64,000 bases of DNA, from positions 186,001 through 250,000 of the forward strand of contig PSQN01000011.1 in NCBI GenBank assembly GCA_002989075.1, given 5' to 3'. The notes beneath the pieces were generated by a model. That model worked only from the letters and a program-made list of their open reading frames with translations, had not been told where the DNA came from and did not search any database. Shown one piece after another: positions 46,501-58,204 of the stretch. Every line of letters starts with the position of its first letter. Position 1 is the first letter of the stretch. The position numbers and the translations under genes are program-made. The stretch is from Arthonia radiata. Lineage: Eukaryota; Ascomycota; Arthoniomycetes; Arthoniales; Arthoniaceae.

Positions 46501-46902
46501 TCAGAAATCCAAAAGCAGCTGCAAGACCACCTTCTCCAGATCCTCGACTTCCAGAAAGCCATCATCGCTGCTCCCAGTCGCCGCCTGCTCTTGCTTCATC
46601 GTCACCGACCGTACCACCGCCTCCTTTGTGAACGTCTCAATGTACTTTTCGATGATGCTCATGGCTTCTTTCGTGATCCGCGTATCTGCGTGCTTGAACT
46701 TGTCATGAAGCAGACGCGAGAGCAAAGCAGGTGGGATGGTCGGATGAGACTGAGAAGAAGCCGCTTCTTGTGTCGCGGAGTGTTCTGCATCTGAGTCTGG
46801 CGGGGATGAAGGTGGGAGTGCACCAGCCTTGGATGCGGACGCGGAGGTTGGACGAGGCGGTTTGAAGGGTCTGGTGTTGGCGAAAGGGGGCTTGGCGGAC
46901 AT
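46501..46902 (-). CDS. CENP-X / MHF2 histone-fold protein
   Basis: CENP-X pairs with CENP-S (MHF1) at the kinetochore and with the FANCM-type helicase in replication-fork repair. The single-exon frame encodes 133 aa. The first ~55 residues are a disordered P/S/A-rich leader. The histone-fold part begins IPPALLSRLLHDKF, continues through TRITKEAMSIIEKYIETFTKEAVVRS and ends GFLEVEDLEKVVLQLLLDF, which is the characteristic end of this family. The leader is longer than in animal CENP-X, as is usual in fungi. It converges with the GMC gene, with 229 nt between the stops. Confidence 0.93.
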   Translation of the reverse strand: MSAKPPFANTRPFKPPRPTSASASKAGALPPSSPPDSDAEHSATQEAASSQSHPTIPPALLSRLLHDKFKHADTRITKEAMSIIEKYIETFTKEAVVRSVTMKQEQAATGSSDDGFLEVEDLEKVVLQLLLDF

Positions 46903-47246
46903 AATAGAAGCTCACAGCATGGATGAAACAAGAAGTTGTATCAGCATTGTTATTAGCAATGAGCATGAATGGAGCGCCTAATTACGATTCCACAGTTCTG
47001 CAAAGATGATCGTCGCGGCGATACATTGGAACGCGTACTAAGCCGGATCGAGCCTAGCTTGAACACGCCAACCCGTACATGTCTTCATCCCTCTTCAGCA
47101 CTGTTCTTACACTTTCCAGCATTCTTCTCCCTTCTTGAACCCTATCATCGCTATCATATTTCGATCAGATGGCTGGCGTAAATATTTGCTGTCAATTCCA
47201 ACCCATAATCGATCCCACATGATAGCTCCTACAAATGGTTGACGCT
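46903..47246. other. Intergenic, no gene supported
   Basis: This holds the promoter side of the CENP-X gene and the 3' side of the next minus-strand gene. Nothing else is seen. Confidence 0.5.
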
Positions 47247-49231
47247 CATCGAAGAGGCTCCCACACTCCGACGCGATTGGGATCTGTTCTCTCGTCGTAT
47301 GGAGTGCGCGGCGTTGGAGGTGGTGTGGGTTTGTACGTTCCGTTCTTCATTTGCTCCGCTTTCCTGATTGCACTGATCAGTCTATGCACCCTCTTCATAC
47401 ACAATGATTCAACTCGCATTCGGTTCTTTTCGTCGCGCTTGTCCTGTTCTCTGGCGCGCTCCTCTTCGTCTCTGGCATGCTCAAGTCGCTGTTTGGTGTC
47501 CCATCTCTCCTTTCGCTCACGCGCTGCATGGGCATACTTCAGCTCTAGGTTGCGGTGTTTGCTGATCTACGGCACGGCTGTCAGCCAAAATAGATCCTGA
47601 GCAACTGCGTTAGGAACTCACCCGAAACGACCTCCGGCGCCACTGATGCTTTCTCTCCGCCCCGAAATATTTGTGCTCTAGGTGCCGCAAGGCCTTTTCC
47701 TCAACCGCTCTTCTCGGATCTCCATGCTTCATCATGGTAACTTGGATGCGATGGTCATTGCACTCATCGCTTCGCTTCTTGTCTTCTGCTTTCAAACGGT
47801 GAGCGACCTGCTTGCGGGACTGAAGGAGTCTGGATAGCTCGGTCCCTGGCGTAGTTGCTTGTACAGCAACTGCATCCCTGCCTGGATACTTCCATTCTCT
47901 GGCGTCATTCGTTGGATTCTAGGGAGGGAGTGTCAGCACAGTCTATTCCGGAGGTCGTTCAGGTTTCAAACAACGCTTGTGGAGCCGGCGCCAGCGTGCT
48001 AGCTGCCTGACAAAGGTTGTGAAGCAACAGAAGGGAATGCCTAAAGGCTCTGATACTTACCTGGAAAGCAGCCCCAAACCACATGTGTACGCTGAACTCG
48101 TCCGGAAGGTACGGTTCGGTGTACTCTTCATCGAATCGAGTGTACTCATGGTACCACTGCAGCTTTTCGGGTGTCATCGACAGAACGTTGCTGATGTCCT
48201 GCGTCAGCACTTGCTTTGAAAAGATCTAGGCTGTGGAAAACCCATGTTACTTACCTCACTGTTAGATACCTCTCGAGTTTGGGCCATTTTCTCGTGAAAT
48301 CCTGCCAGACCCTCGACTTCAGAATTACGATCCAATTGAGGTAAGTCTGTTCGAAACTGCCCATGATAGCATCGACATCCTCAATTTTTCCAGAGCCCGA
48401 GCAGTTTAGGACCATACGCCGCACAAAACTCTCCGGAATTCGTTCTATCTAGCCGCCCTCCCAGTATGAGGTGAAAGCTTTTATAAAGTTGTCACGGGTC
48501 AGTAGCTCACATGAAGCTGCGGGAAGTAGCGCGGCGGCAGTGAACCACAGAGCATCGGCCGCTCTCATCTTATCGTCACCGAAAGAGTAGAACTCTCTGG
48601 GCAATGGTGCTAGCTTCCATGGCTCGACTTCGGGTCCATCGGAAAGCGGTGAAAATGAGATGAAGCTAGAGACAGCCAATGTCAGCAAAGCCCTTTATGA
48701 AGTTTAGTCAATCTTGAAACTGGATCCCTTGAGAATACGCCAGTGAGCTAGCGATCTCACAAAAGGTTTGAGTCAATAGGACGGGATGCGTAGACGCGAA
48801 AAGACCTACCGGCGCTTCTGCAAGACCCTCTCCGCTTCTTCGTCGAAAAGAGCCTCAATCTCAAGGTCGGCTGTTGACCACACGATGAAATGTTCCGCTG
48901 GACCCTCGTCCCAATTTCCGTCGGCGAGCTTTTCCTCAAGTAGCGGAAGTCGAAAATCATGGTTGATGTTGGTCGGCTGGAGAAGTGGTTTGGCTCGGGG
49001 CGTGCCACCGAGGAAGTGTGGCGGATGACCCCTGCCTGGTTTGGAATGTGCCATCGAATCTTCGGTAAGGTGTTCAAGATCAGCTGCATATGCTGACGTC
49101 AGGCGAGTTGTGGATTTGCTACATTGAGCATGCAGGCGGAAGAACGAAATTTCGCGATCTCGAACTGGGTCAAGGTAGCAAAACTCCCTTTCAAGGTGAG
49201 AGGTAATAGAAATCATCAGCTCGCCCGTCAT
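47247..49231 (-). CDS. Multi-exon hypothetical protein with an in-frame stop
   Basis: Five or more exons can be joined. Exon 1 is 49231-48810 (GTAGGT donor). Exon 2 starts at 48665 after CTCTAG. A third block reads QVLTQDISNVLSMTPEKLQW and ends at a GTAAGT donor after FGAAFQ. A fourth begins after CCTAG with NPTNDAREWKYPGRD and ends RRRSFR before GTGAGT. The last starts ISKHRNLELKYAHAARERKE and ends TDPNRVGVWEPLR at TGA (47247-47249). The C-terminal half is a strongly charged E/R/K coiled coil with a PTPPPTPRTP segment. Inside exon 2 a TAG at 48449-48451 interrupts a frame that is plainly coding on both sides (SYWEGG, then IERIPESFVRRMV). It is thus a recent pseudogene, two genes or an unsolved intron. 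No family is recognised. Confidence 0.6.
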
Positions 49232-49408
49232 CTCTACCTTTACCTTTGCAACAAAGATTTCGCACTCAGATCATCTTGTTGAACATCGACTACAGTATTT
49301 TGATCAATTCTCAACGGGTGAACTTGCTGTCAAGCCGTCGTGCTTGCAATCTCTGCTCAAATTCGAAGCTCTTGTCACGATTGGCGTCATTGCCAAAGAC
49401 ACGTCTGA

Positions 49409-50980
49409 ATGGCTTCGGCATTCAGCCACGTCTCGACTGTCGCGGGCGAGCCTGGCCATCATCCAAGCGCCTCAACTGCTAACGAGATGGTTTTCATGCC
49501 CATTCAAGGCTTCGCGAAGATCTTGATCCCTAAGGGCTACAAACAGCCGCTGAGTAACGTTCTCAGCAATCCCTTTCCCGGCATCGAAGTCGTTGGTGTC
49601 AACTTCTCGATACCATGCAATGCTGAGCCCACGAAACCAACCTACGAAGAATGCCATTGGGTTCGGATGCCTGTGGCAAAAACACAGTCTTTAGGCCAGT
49701 ACATAGAGTCAAGATCTAAGACAAATGCGTCTCTGAATACCTCAAAGCTAAGCACGAATGCATTGCTTAACGACATTCAGCAAAAGGCAGGCAGGAAACG
49801 CAAAGCTCAAGAGATGCTCAGGGAGACGCAACAGTCTGCTCCTGTACTTACTGCCACCCCGACTTACATGCGACTCTTACCAGCTGGCCCTCAGGACGCG
49901 CAGTCCCCTGCCAAAAAGCTCAAATTATCTCCTCCCAAAGATCGACCGCGGGTCTACCCAAACCCAGCACCACGCAAGGTATCGCAGCTCACACGTTATC
50001 CCCGTGCCTGTGTTCCTTTAGGGCTCAGGCAAGTTAGCCACTTGCCGCCCTTCAAAGTTGCGGTTGAGCCTAGCTGGGATACGCAAACTGGGATACCTAG
50101 AACATTACGGATCGTTATGCAGTCTGCTGACGCAAAGCTGTCGCAACTCGGCGCATCAAACTCGGACGCAGCAGTAAAGGTTCCTTCGCTCACACCTAGC
50201 AGCGCGAAGACGTCTTTTCCCGGATCAAGTCGGCCATTGTCGAGGGTGGAGTGCCTTCACCCCCCGCCCAAACAGTCTCGCAAACGCGAACGTGATGCCG
50301 ATATTACTGACTGGAATGAGCTCGAGAGATCACAAAAGAAGCCTCGCAAGAACCATGTATCTAAGTTGCCGACATCTATCCACGACTCAAAGCCGAAAGC
50401 GCATTTCACGTCCGCAAACGGTACCATGCGTCCACCTAACGATTCAGCAACCCGAGCAAATGAGGGAGGATTAGATCTCGCTTTGATATGCGCAAACAAA
50501 GAGACAGCGAGTTACGTTGCGGATTTTGGGTTTACACCGGAAATCTTGCCTTACATCCACAATAAACGTCAGATCCCCAAAAGCTGGAGCGTCGACCACC
50601 TCAGCGACCTGGCTTTTCAGGATGCGCTCAGGCGCATGCGCGATATGTGCAAAGACATTGCCACGCCATTTGAACAGGCTCACAAGAACGTCGGCACGGG
50701 CGCTGACCTCGCAAGTCGGCGCCTAATTCGATTGATCTATTCCCTTCGAGAGAGACACGAGACAGATGGATATGAGAGATTCTCGTGGAGTCGAGTCAAA
50801 GATCCGAATGAGGGTCTTTGGTACGATACTAACACGGAAGCCGGCGCGGCAGTCCTGGAGCAATACATCCGCAAAAAGGAAGAAGAAGGCTTCGAGTTCT
50901 GTGCAAGCAAGGAGCCTGGCGCTGTGCGACCATCAATGCCACAAGAGCTGTACGAGGCCGTCGGTGATAAGCAAGTATGA
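49409..50980 (+). CDS. Unnamed family, paralogue 1 (523 aa)
   Basis: This is a single open frame from an ATG at 49409. The N-terminal module (MPIQGFAKILIPKGYKQPL, then PFPGIEVVGVNFSI) and the C-terminal module match those of the gene at 55041. The central 250 residues are disordered and basic (RKRKAQEML, PAKKLKLSPPKDRPR, KQSRKRERD), consistent with nuclear entry. The C-terminal module has TPEILPYIHNKRQIPKSW, then a helix ending LIYSLRERHETDGYERF, and the best-conserved block SRVKDPNEGLWYDTNTEAGA. No known domain is recognised. The module order (short N-terminal strand-rich part, variable disordered middle, conserved helical end) is shared by both copies. Confidence 0.75.
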   Translation: MASAFSHVSTVAGEPGHHPSASTANEMVFMPIQGFAKILIPKGYKQPLSNVLSNPFPGIEVVGVNFSIPCNAEPTKPTYEECHWVRMPVAKTQSLGQYIESRSKTNASLNTSKLSTNALLNDIQQKAGRKRKAQEMLRETQQSAPVLTATPTYMRLLPAGPQDAQSPAKKLKLSPPKDRPRVYPNPAPRKVSQLTRYPRACVPLGLRQVSHLPPFKVAVEPSWDTQTGIPRTLRIVMQSADAKLSQLGASNSDAAVKVPSLTPSSAKTSFPGSSRPLSRVECLHPPPKQSRKRERDADITDWNELERSQKKPRKNHVSKLPTSIHDSKPKAHFTSANGTMRPPNDSATRANEGGLDLALICANKETASYVADFGFTPEILPYIHNKRQIPKSWSVDHLSDLAFQDALRRMRDMCKDIATPFEQAHKNVGTGADLASRRLIRLIYSLRERHETDGYERFSWSRVKDPNEGLWYDTNTEAGAAVLEQYIRKKEEEGFEFCASKEPGAVRPSMPQELYEAVGDKQV

Positions 50981-52570
50981 AACAAGCCCAATCCTCAATC
51001 TAGGTCGTCGCGGCAGCGGTCCGAAGTGGGAAGGAGCCCGCCGTCATGAACAGAAAGAGGCCGCACCGCTGAGACAATAACAACGCTTGAACGGTCGCGC
51101 GCATCATGTTACAAAGACAAGAAGATGTTGCTTTGCACTGTTCTGCGTCCTTCCAATAAGTCAGAAAGGATCAAGTACTTGGACGTTCCGTCAGCGAGAT
51201 TACTGTTGGGCAGCAGCATAATGATGAAGCAGATTCCCTACACAAGGATGGCGTCGCGTGCGGATTGTTGAGCTGCGAAAAAGCAATTGACGCACTTGCG
51301 AATGCTATTGGGGTCTCAGGGACTCGGGGCGCGAAACGCATGAACGAAAGTGCACACAGAGAGTCTTAGTGCAAACGATAGCCAGCAGGGGACGACAACA
51401 ATAGCAGATGGCCATGAAGTGACATCGCTGCTCGCGGAAGATGACGATTGGTAAAGGGAAAGCGATTGCGAACGACTTCGTTACCCAGACTAGTGATATG
51501 TGTTCGTGGAGCGAGGATGACAGCTGAACAGATGTGCCGGCGAGCAAGTACTTCGCAGGCATGGCGAGGAGAAGAAACAAATGGTCAAGCTTCAAGCGGC
51601 AACGCAAGAAGATTAATGAATTTTGAGCTGGGTAGGCTTGATGACTGGTGGCAGGAGGTCAGGAACCTGGTAGTGGCAAGAAACCAAGACGTGCGTGGCT
51701 GCCAACAGATGTCGCTTCGAGTTGAGGCCATGAGATCTGAGCTTCAGTCCTCCGAACTCCGAGAAGGACTGAAGGAAATGACGATTTCACACGAGGTACT
51801 CTCATTGAACAGTGGCCAGCGTAGACAGCGCAAGACCGGTCACTGATGAATGTCACATATCAGTTCGTGGCTCCGATGGCATCGCGTTCAGCAGCGAAGG
51901 CACCCGCACCGCGCCTTTTCAATACTTCTGTGCCCAGGCAAGATCATCGCGTACACTCAGAGTTCGTTGGAGATAGTAACCACTACATGCAGCTTATTAC
52001 TGGCCTTGTACCCTCAATGACTTCAAAGAGATTTCCCTTAAGAATGGTAATGAAGTTTTGAGTTGGTGGAAATGTATGGAGTGCTTGAAACGGATATTCA
52101 CGAAGACTACAAACAAGCTACAAGCAGGTCAGAGAGCTATGAGCCTGCCGTGCTGGCTTTCTGACAGATCGCGCTTCATCGGCCACGACCGCGAAGACAC
52201 CTTAGGATATCACTCAACTAGGCGAAGTCATGGAGACGAGCATTCAAGATCTTATGGATACAGCGCCAGTGCAGAAGTCGCACAATTTCGGCAATTTTTC
52301 AGTCGAAAACCGAGCTCTGAAGGAACGAGCATACGACGGCCGCTGTGGATATCCCACCGCTGCTCATTGTCGCAATACATGATGATCCGTATTATCTGTT
52401 GATGCATGTCTCATACAGAGACATCATCGACCAGCTGCGAAGATCCTCCGCAATTCGATCGTAGTCGATCATTTCTCCACCAGAAATTCAGTCCGTATCT
52501 ACCCATTCTGCCTGCATCAGTCACCAGACGACGAATCATCGGCGGCAACAGTTGGTCGATCAGGATCTGT
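50981..52570. other. Intergenic between lineage-specific genes
   Basis: Frames of 70-130 codons are present on the plus strand, including one from about 51616 starting MNFELGRLDDWWQEVRNLV, but none has matched splice sites or a relative I recognise. A missed fast-evolving gene is possible. Confidence 0.4.
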
Positions 52571-53961
52571 CTAGGAGGAGCGACAGCGCTTGTCGCTCTG
52601 AGACTGTGCGTCCGGTTGTTGTTCCGAGTCTTGAGGTGTTGCGCCAGTGAGGTCGATGTGAGTGCCCGGCACAGCACCGACACCTTGTGGCTGAGCCGCA
52701 ACACTCCCAGCGCGACGGCCATCTTGACTGGGGGGCATGATGGGATGGGTCAGTTCACGACTTGCCAGAGCATCCTCATGAGCACGCTTGCGCTTATTGA
52801 CACCTGGCCGCGATGGTGGACCGGCAGCGTTTTTGAGACTGTGGAAGAGGTACTGTGTTGGCACGTACTGCTGGAGGTTGGAAGGACCACCCGCTCGGGG
52901 CTGCGATGGATGGCTGGAGAGGCCTAAAAGGTAAATATCAGCACAAATGTCTCTGCACAGCGTCTGAACAGTTTACAACCGCATCCGAGGCGATTGCTTC
53001 AGAGCAGTGCCGGCAAATGGGCCGCTAAAAGGAGAACGAACAGAGACAGAATGAAAAGCGTGGATGCTTTGAGACTTACCTCCTGTGATAGGACGTTGAG
53101 ACGGCTGAGCTGAAGGAGGCAATGTGTGCGCAACGGCGCTGGTCTGCCCCGCCAGGAACCGATCGTAGTGCGAAGCATTGTTGATCGTCAGATTGTTGAG
53201 AGCTGCCTGTAGGCCATCGATCCGCCTCAAGAGTTCATCGACCCGATGTTCATGACGAACATTGGCCTGCGCTCGCTCCTCGGCATGGACCTTTCGCTCC
53301 TCGGCACGCAGCTTACGCTCCTCTGCAAGCTCGCGCTTCAACTCTTCGATCTGGTGGCGATCGTAGGTCTGTTGATCAGTTGTTTGACGGGCCATCTCCT
53401 TCACCACCTCATCCAGGTTCTGTTGCTGCTTCTCAGCAGTAGCTTGGGCGCCCTTGAGTGCACTAGAGCGCTCGTCCCTGGCTTGGACAAGTGAAGCTTC
53501 GAGGGTTTTGATTGTCTGCTCGTGCACATTGATGAGACCTTGTGATGTCTGTTGGTCAATGCGAGCATTCTTTGATTGCTCGGCTGCAATAGTCTCGTCC
53601 TTCGCGGCAAGAAGCGCTTTCTTGTCCGCACACATCTCGGCGATACGCTCATCCTTGCTTACACACATCGAGCTGAGAACTCTCTCCACTTCCTCGTGCT
53701 TCTCACTGTCATTGATGCCGCGCATGATTGCCAACATGGCGTTCCTCATGATAGCTGCGATCTCTGTCTTCTTGGGGTTGGCTGCGATCCCTGGAAGATG
53801 GTTAGGACTGGTTTGGTCAGAATTATAGGTGTCCATTGCTCACAAGCTCGAAGCGCCAGATAGGCATCTTGATCTTGTGGGCTCGGAAACGAGACGCGGT
53901 CAGATGCATCAGGTTGGTCGGGCTGGACGTCTGGCGAGTCTCCGTTAGGATTTGTGGCCAT
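52571..53961 (-). CDS. Coiled-coil protein, 393 aa
   Basis: Three exons: 53961-53844, 53790-53080 and 52923-52571. Introns are GTGAGC...TTCCAG (53 nt, branch CTAAC) and GTAAGT...TTTTAG (156 nt), with all phases matching. The N-terminus is acidic and disordered (SPDVQPDQPDASD). Residues ~85-230 form a long coiled coil rich in E, K, R, A and Q (SKDERIAEMCADKKALLAAK, ELKRELAEERKLRAEERKVH). The third exon is disordered, with a KRKRAHED basic patch and an S/Q-rich end. No other domain is seen. It lies between the two paralogues of the 49/55 kb family, on the opposite strand. Its function is unknown. Confidence 0.75.
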
Positions 53962-55040
53962 GACGCTTGGAGGTTGGCGACGATGACTTGTTAGAGCTAC
54001 GTGTGGTCTTTGAGTGGGACCGCCTTCGACGCGATCCCGAATGGATTGGTCTTAGTAAGGCTGTGATGCTGAATCAAGGGTGCGAAGGTTGTGTGGATGA
54101 TGAAGAACTGTTGTGAAAGACGCTGGGGAAGATGACGCGAAAGATATCGTGGAGATGACGCGAAAGAAGCTGTGACGAGGCACCAATAAGTAGCTTACGA
54201 GCACGTGCAAGGATTGATAGAACGGGATCCGTTAGCTTACGGAAAGGTGCCGGTCGATCAAACGTCTATGAAGTGATAGATGAGGTGACACGTACAACTG
54301 CTCGAGCTCATTTGCTAACGCTTCTTAGATTGGACTAAGGTAGCTCACGAGCACGTGCAAGGCTCAACAGAACGGGATCTGTTAGCTTACTGAAATGTGC
54401 CGGTCAATCAAGCGTTTATGAAGTGATAGATGAGGTGACACATGCAACTGCTCGAGCTCTTTCATTAACGGTCCTGGATCGGACTAAGGCAACACCCAAG
54501 CTGCGATCAGCCTTGAGTGCCACCCCTGGGGCGCTTAGTACACGCAGCCTGTCAACAATTAGATCTAGCCCTTCAACTACTTTCGTCAGAGTCAAGATTG
54601 TCTGCAAATCCTACCGTCAGACTCAGACTCTCAACCGGTGGATTTCGAAGCTCAGTAGACGCTAACTTGGAAGTGAAACATCCTTCTGAGTCGTGCACAT
54701 CATATATCTCCGCGCGGACAGAGCAGCCTCACTTGACCTGCGATCTCAACTCTCACTCATATCAACGTTATCATCAGCAAACGACAGACGACGCTAGAAA
54801 TTTAGTAACAACTAGCGCAGGTTGGAGACCACAAGACCCACTAGCTAACCAACTTTGAACTTGTCTGCACCCTGCGCCTCTTTTCCAGCCTCTCGAATTC
54901 TCCGAACCTTAGCACGACGATCCTTATCCTATCTCACGCAACTTCAGAACCCACCACACGAGCAACTTCACAGCACACCATAAGGACATACTGCCAGCAG
55001 TCACACATTGAAAGGATCAGAAAGCACGGAAGCATCCGAC
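53962..55040. other. Intergenic with a duplicated segment
   Basis: Apart from the ~150 bp direct repeat, this holds a short AGATGACGCGAAAGA duplication near 54130-54165 and a C/A-rich leader before the next gene. No gene is supported. Confidence 0.5.
54191..54490. repeat. ~150 bp direct repeat, two copies
   Basis: Copies begin TAGCTTACGAGCACGTGCAA at 54191 and TAGCTCACGAGCACGTGCAA at 54341. Both run through ATGAAGTGATAGATGAGGTG to a GGACTAAGG end. They differ at scattered positions, so the duplication is not recent. Confidence 0.9.
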
Positions 55041-57090
55041 ATGACGTCCACGAGCGTCACAACACAGACCGTCTCGGCCTACCGAGACGAGCATAATGTG
55101 TTCCAACAGAAACCTGCCCATACCATCCAGGTCCCCATCTCAGGCTATGCCACCATCATCGTCCCTGATGACCTCCCAATCTCGCTTCAAGAAGCCTTGA
55201 AGAATGGTATTTGGGGCACCAAGATGATCGACCTCAACTTCGAAGTGGAGCTGCCATCAAAACACAACGACACGGGGAAGACGAAATACCAGGCGTTCTA
55301 TTGGTAAGTCCGAAGTCATTAGAGACCTTCTTCTCGAGAAGGCTTGCAATAACTCAAACCGGAAAGTTTGTATTGACTTCGACAATGACAGGACTCATGG
55401 AGGCCTGAGCGCCTTGGACGGCAGACCTACTGCGCTTCACAAAGACGATCAGAATGCTCTGGATGCCGATCATCAGACTGGAGAGGATCATGTTTCGGAT
55501 GTCCTCACAGCCAAACAAAATCCGGCAAAGCCAGCTGACAAAGCTTTCACCCAAGACCAATCATCATGCGCCCTGGATGCCGCTCATCAGACTGGAGGAG
55601 ATCACGCTGTGGATCCTTCAACACATCTGGCAAAGCCAGCTGGCTTGGCCTCCGCCGAATCCCAGTCATTATGCGCTCTGGCAGACAACGTTGCACAACC
55701 AAGCGAGTCCACCAATGCGAGTGAAGTTCAGATTTCACCGCGTATCACTTCTGGTCAGGACAAACATGTTCACAAAGCGTCTCAAACGCCAAGCTCCGTG
55801 GTGGATGTCGCACATAGTGGTCCCGACGACCCGCTTACTAAACAGCAGCAACCAGATAATAGAGCAGAAAACAAGTCTCCCTCGAGCTCCAAAGCTGCAA
55901 GTCCCGGCACGACTGCTGACGATGGTCTTTCGCCCAACACCAAGTCTTCGCCCAACACCATCCTCGACACCCCACATCCCGGTCAATCATCGCCTGAAGC
56001 ACAGGCACAAGCACAATCAAGCTCTCGGAAGCGACCCCGATCTTCAGAACAGCAAAATATAGACCCCGCTACTCCATGCCCTAAACGAAGATGCGGACCT
56101 GACTTCACGGCCATCCCGATCGAGGATGATGTACCTGGTCCGCCTCAGGTCTGGACCCCAAAGATCTATCGAGATGCTCATACTTGCATTTCCAAGTGGC
56201 AGGCATCCAAAAAGCGGAAAGCTGACTGCGATGAGTCTGGGGATACGGTAGGCGCTGTGGGATCTACGCTCGATTCTCAGACACCAGCATCAAAACGTCA
56301 GAAGCATGACGAGTCTTCCCCGGGCCGCGAGATAACACCTTGGCCTATGCAAGGCACCCAGTATGAGTTCAACCTCGACTACCGAATATTCAAATGGGAT
56401 ATACACCGTACAGCTGTCGGTCAGGTAACGGAGGTTAAGCTGGTCTCGGAGCCGAAACTACGACAGACTATTCCAAACCCTGTTGTGAACGCCCACGATG
56501 CTCCTTCACAACAGGAAAAGGATCCATTTTTCAACACTGCATTCACGTTCAACGACAACAAAGCCTTCCCTTTGTTGCCGTCTTGCGACGGTCAATTCGA
56601 AGCTGAAGCACAATCTGAACTCGATCGCTACCTGGGAGATGGTCCTATTTACTGGCTGAACGCAGCCGAAGAAATGCAGGCTCTCATTTCCGACTATTCT
56701 TTGACACAGGATATCCGCCCATATGTCACCTCCAAATCCCACTTTCCTCCGTCGTACAAGACTGAGAACATGTCAGATTGGTCGTTCCGTGAGTATTTGT
56801 CCGGGCTTGGATGCTTCGACGATCGCGTGCGGTCGTATGGAGATTGGGATGGCAGTGAGTATGCGGACATCGCCAATGAAATCCTGCTGGAGAAGATTTA
56901 TGTTTTGAGAGAGTACTACGAGCTGCATGAGCAGCCACGTTACGATCACAAGCGCGTCAAAGACCCGGTTCAAGGCTTTTGGTACGATACGAGCACCGAA
57001 GCTGGCATTAGAGTTCGATCCAAGTATATTGCTGAGAAAGCTCGCCAATTGTCGGTCATTGAGGCCGCCGAGGAGGATGAGGAGCTCTGA
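55041..57090 (+). CDS. Unnamed family, paralogue 2 (653 aa)
   Basis: Exon 1 (55041-55303) and exon 2 (55392-57090) are joined over an 88 nt GT-AG intron. The N-terminal module reads HTIQVPISGYATIIVPDD and KMIDLNFEVEL, matching paralogue 1. The middle is a long disordered S/T/P/Q-rich region with a loose internal repeat (ALDADHQTGEDH and ALDAAHQTGGDH) and basic patches (RKRPRSSEQQ, CPKRRCGPD, KWQASKKRKAD). The C-terminal module has TQDIRPYVTSKSHFPPSY, a helix ending LREYYELHEQPRY, and KRVKDPVQGFWYDTSTEAGI. It ends in an acidic tail (EAAEEDEEL). Nuclear location is inferred from the basic patches. The intron here is absent from paralogue 1 as read. Confidence 0.78.
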
Positions 57091-57746
57091 GGAGTTCTTC
57101 AAACCGGAGAAACCATGTCAGCTTGCGGTTCGCTAGAGACACCGCAGGCTATGAGACATCAACACAACCGTCTCTGCAAAGCTTTCAAGCGGATACGCTC
57201 ACTCCAGCACGAGCTCAAGGTCCAAGGGTCTCGGAAAGACGGCTGTGGGCACATCAATCACAATGACCTCTCATCGCCGTTACGCTGCAAGTTTCCAGAC
57301 TACAGACATCTCAGCACCTCACGATCAAGCGCAAAGCTTACAAAGAGCAAAGAAGCGTTTGATCGACATTCAGAGGCACCTGAGCCAGCATGTTCCCGGA
57401 GGCTCAAAATCATTGGCGGCTGTCGCCTTCAGACAAAGACACTGTTGCAAGAACATGACTACGATCGCACAAGTGGTCACAGTTCAATAGCATCGCACAC
57501 AGTGTCCGTCCACAGTCCCAACATGCACGCTTGACAAGCAGAGGAGCGCATATCTGCAAGCCGTGCTGGCGGGCATCAGCCGTAGCAACCGTTGTTGCGC
57601 CATCACACTCACCACGATCAACAACACTAACATCGTCAAGTCGTTGATATAGAAGAAAAACAGCCCACACCCTCATCAACCGTACCGAGTACCCAACCCT
57701 CACACCCTACAAAGTGGGGTCTCACACTTTCGACATCTCACCAAAG
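57091..57746. other. Intergenic, no gene supported
   Basis: This is the 3' side of paralogue 2. Short frames only, none with motifs. Confidence 0.5.
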
Positions 57747-57807
57747 ATGTCCTCCGCAACCTCTTACACCTTCGCGTCTCACGCGGTTCACGAATCTCAC
57801 ACGCCAC

Positions 57808-57876
<69 letters not shown>

Positions 57877-58055
57877 GCACATCACACATTACGAACACGC
57901 CATCGACACAGTCTCACAATGAGCGTATGGCAGCATACGGTGGGTACGTCGCATGGATGGGGAGCCTCAACGGAGGGGACGGGAAGATATACGGAACTAG
58001 AGCAGATTGCTCGCTCATTGCACAAACAGGAAAGAGTCCAGAAGGCTCTCTGTAG
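57747..58055 (+). CDS. Asn-rich ORF, doubtful
   Basis: From an ATG at 57747, the frame crosses the CAA microsatellite, giving a run of about 22 asparagines flanked by S/T/H-rich sequence, and ends after a short G/A-rich part. It may be a small gene carrying a prion-like tract or a chance frame through the repeat. No relative is recognised. Confidence 0.25.
57809..57874. repeat. (CAA)22 microsatellite
   Basis: This is an uninterrupted run of 22 CAA triplets ending in CAG. A run this pure is expected to vary in length between strains. Confidence 0.97.
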
Positions 58056-58204
58056 ACTTTAAAAGTCACGACGCGCCCGCGAACCGTCCGCTCAGAAACG
58101 GTGCACCGATGATCGATATCGACGGTCCGAAACACATGTCCAGATGGTAGTGAAGGGAACGCCCGCAAAGGCTTTCCACGAAGAACGGGCAGAGCGAAGG
58201 GCGA

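Noticed and set aside
57700-57885. Polycysteine ORF on the minus strand
   Set aside because: It is simply the reverse reading of the CAA microsatellite.
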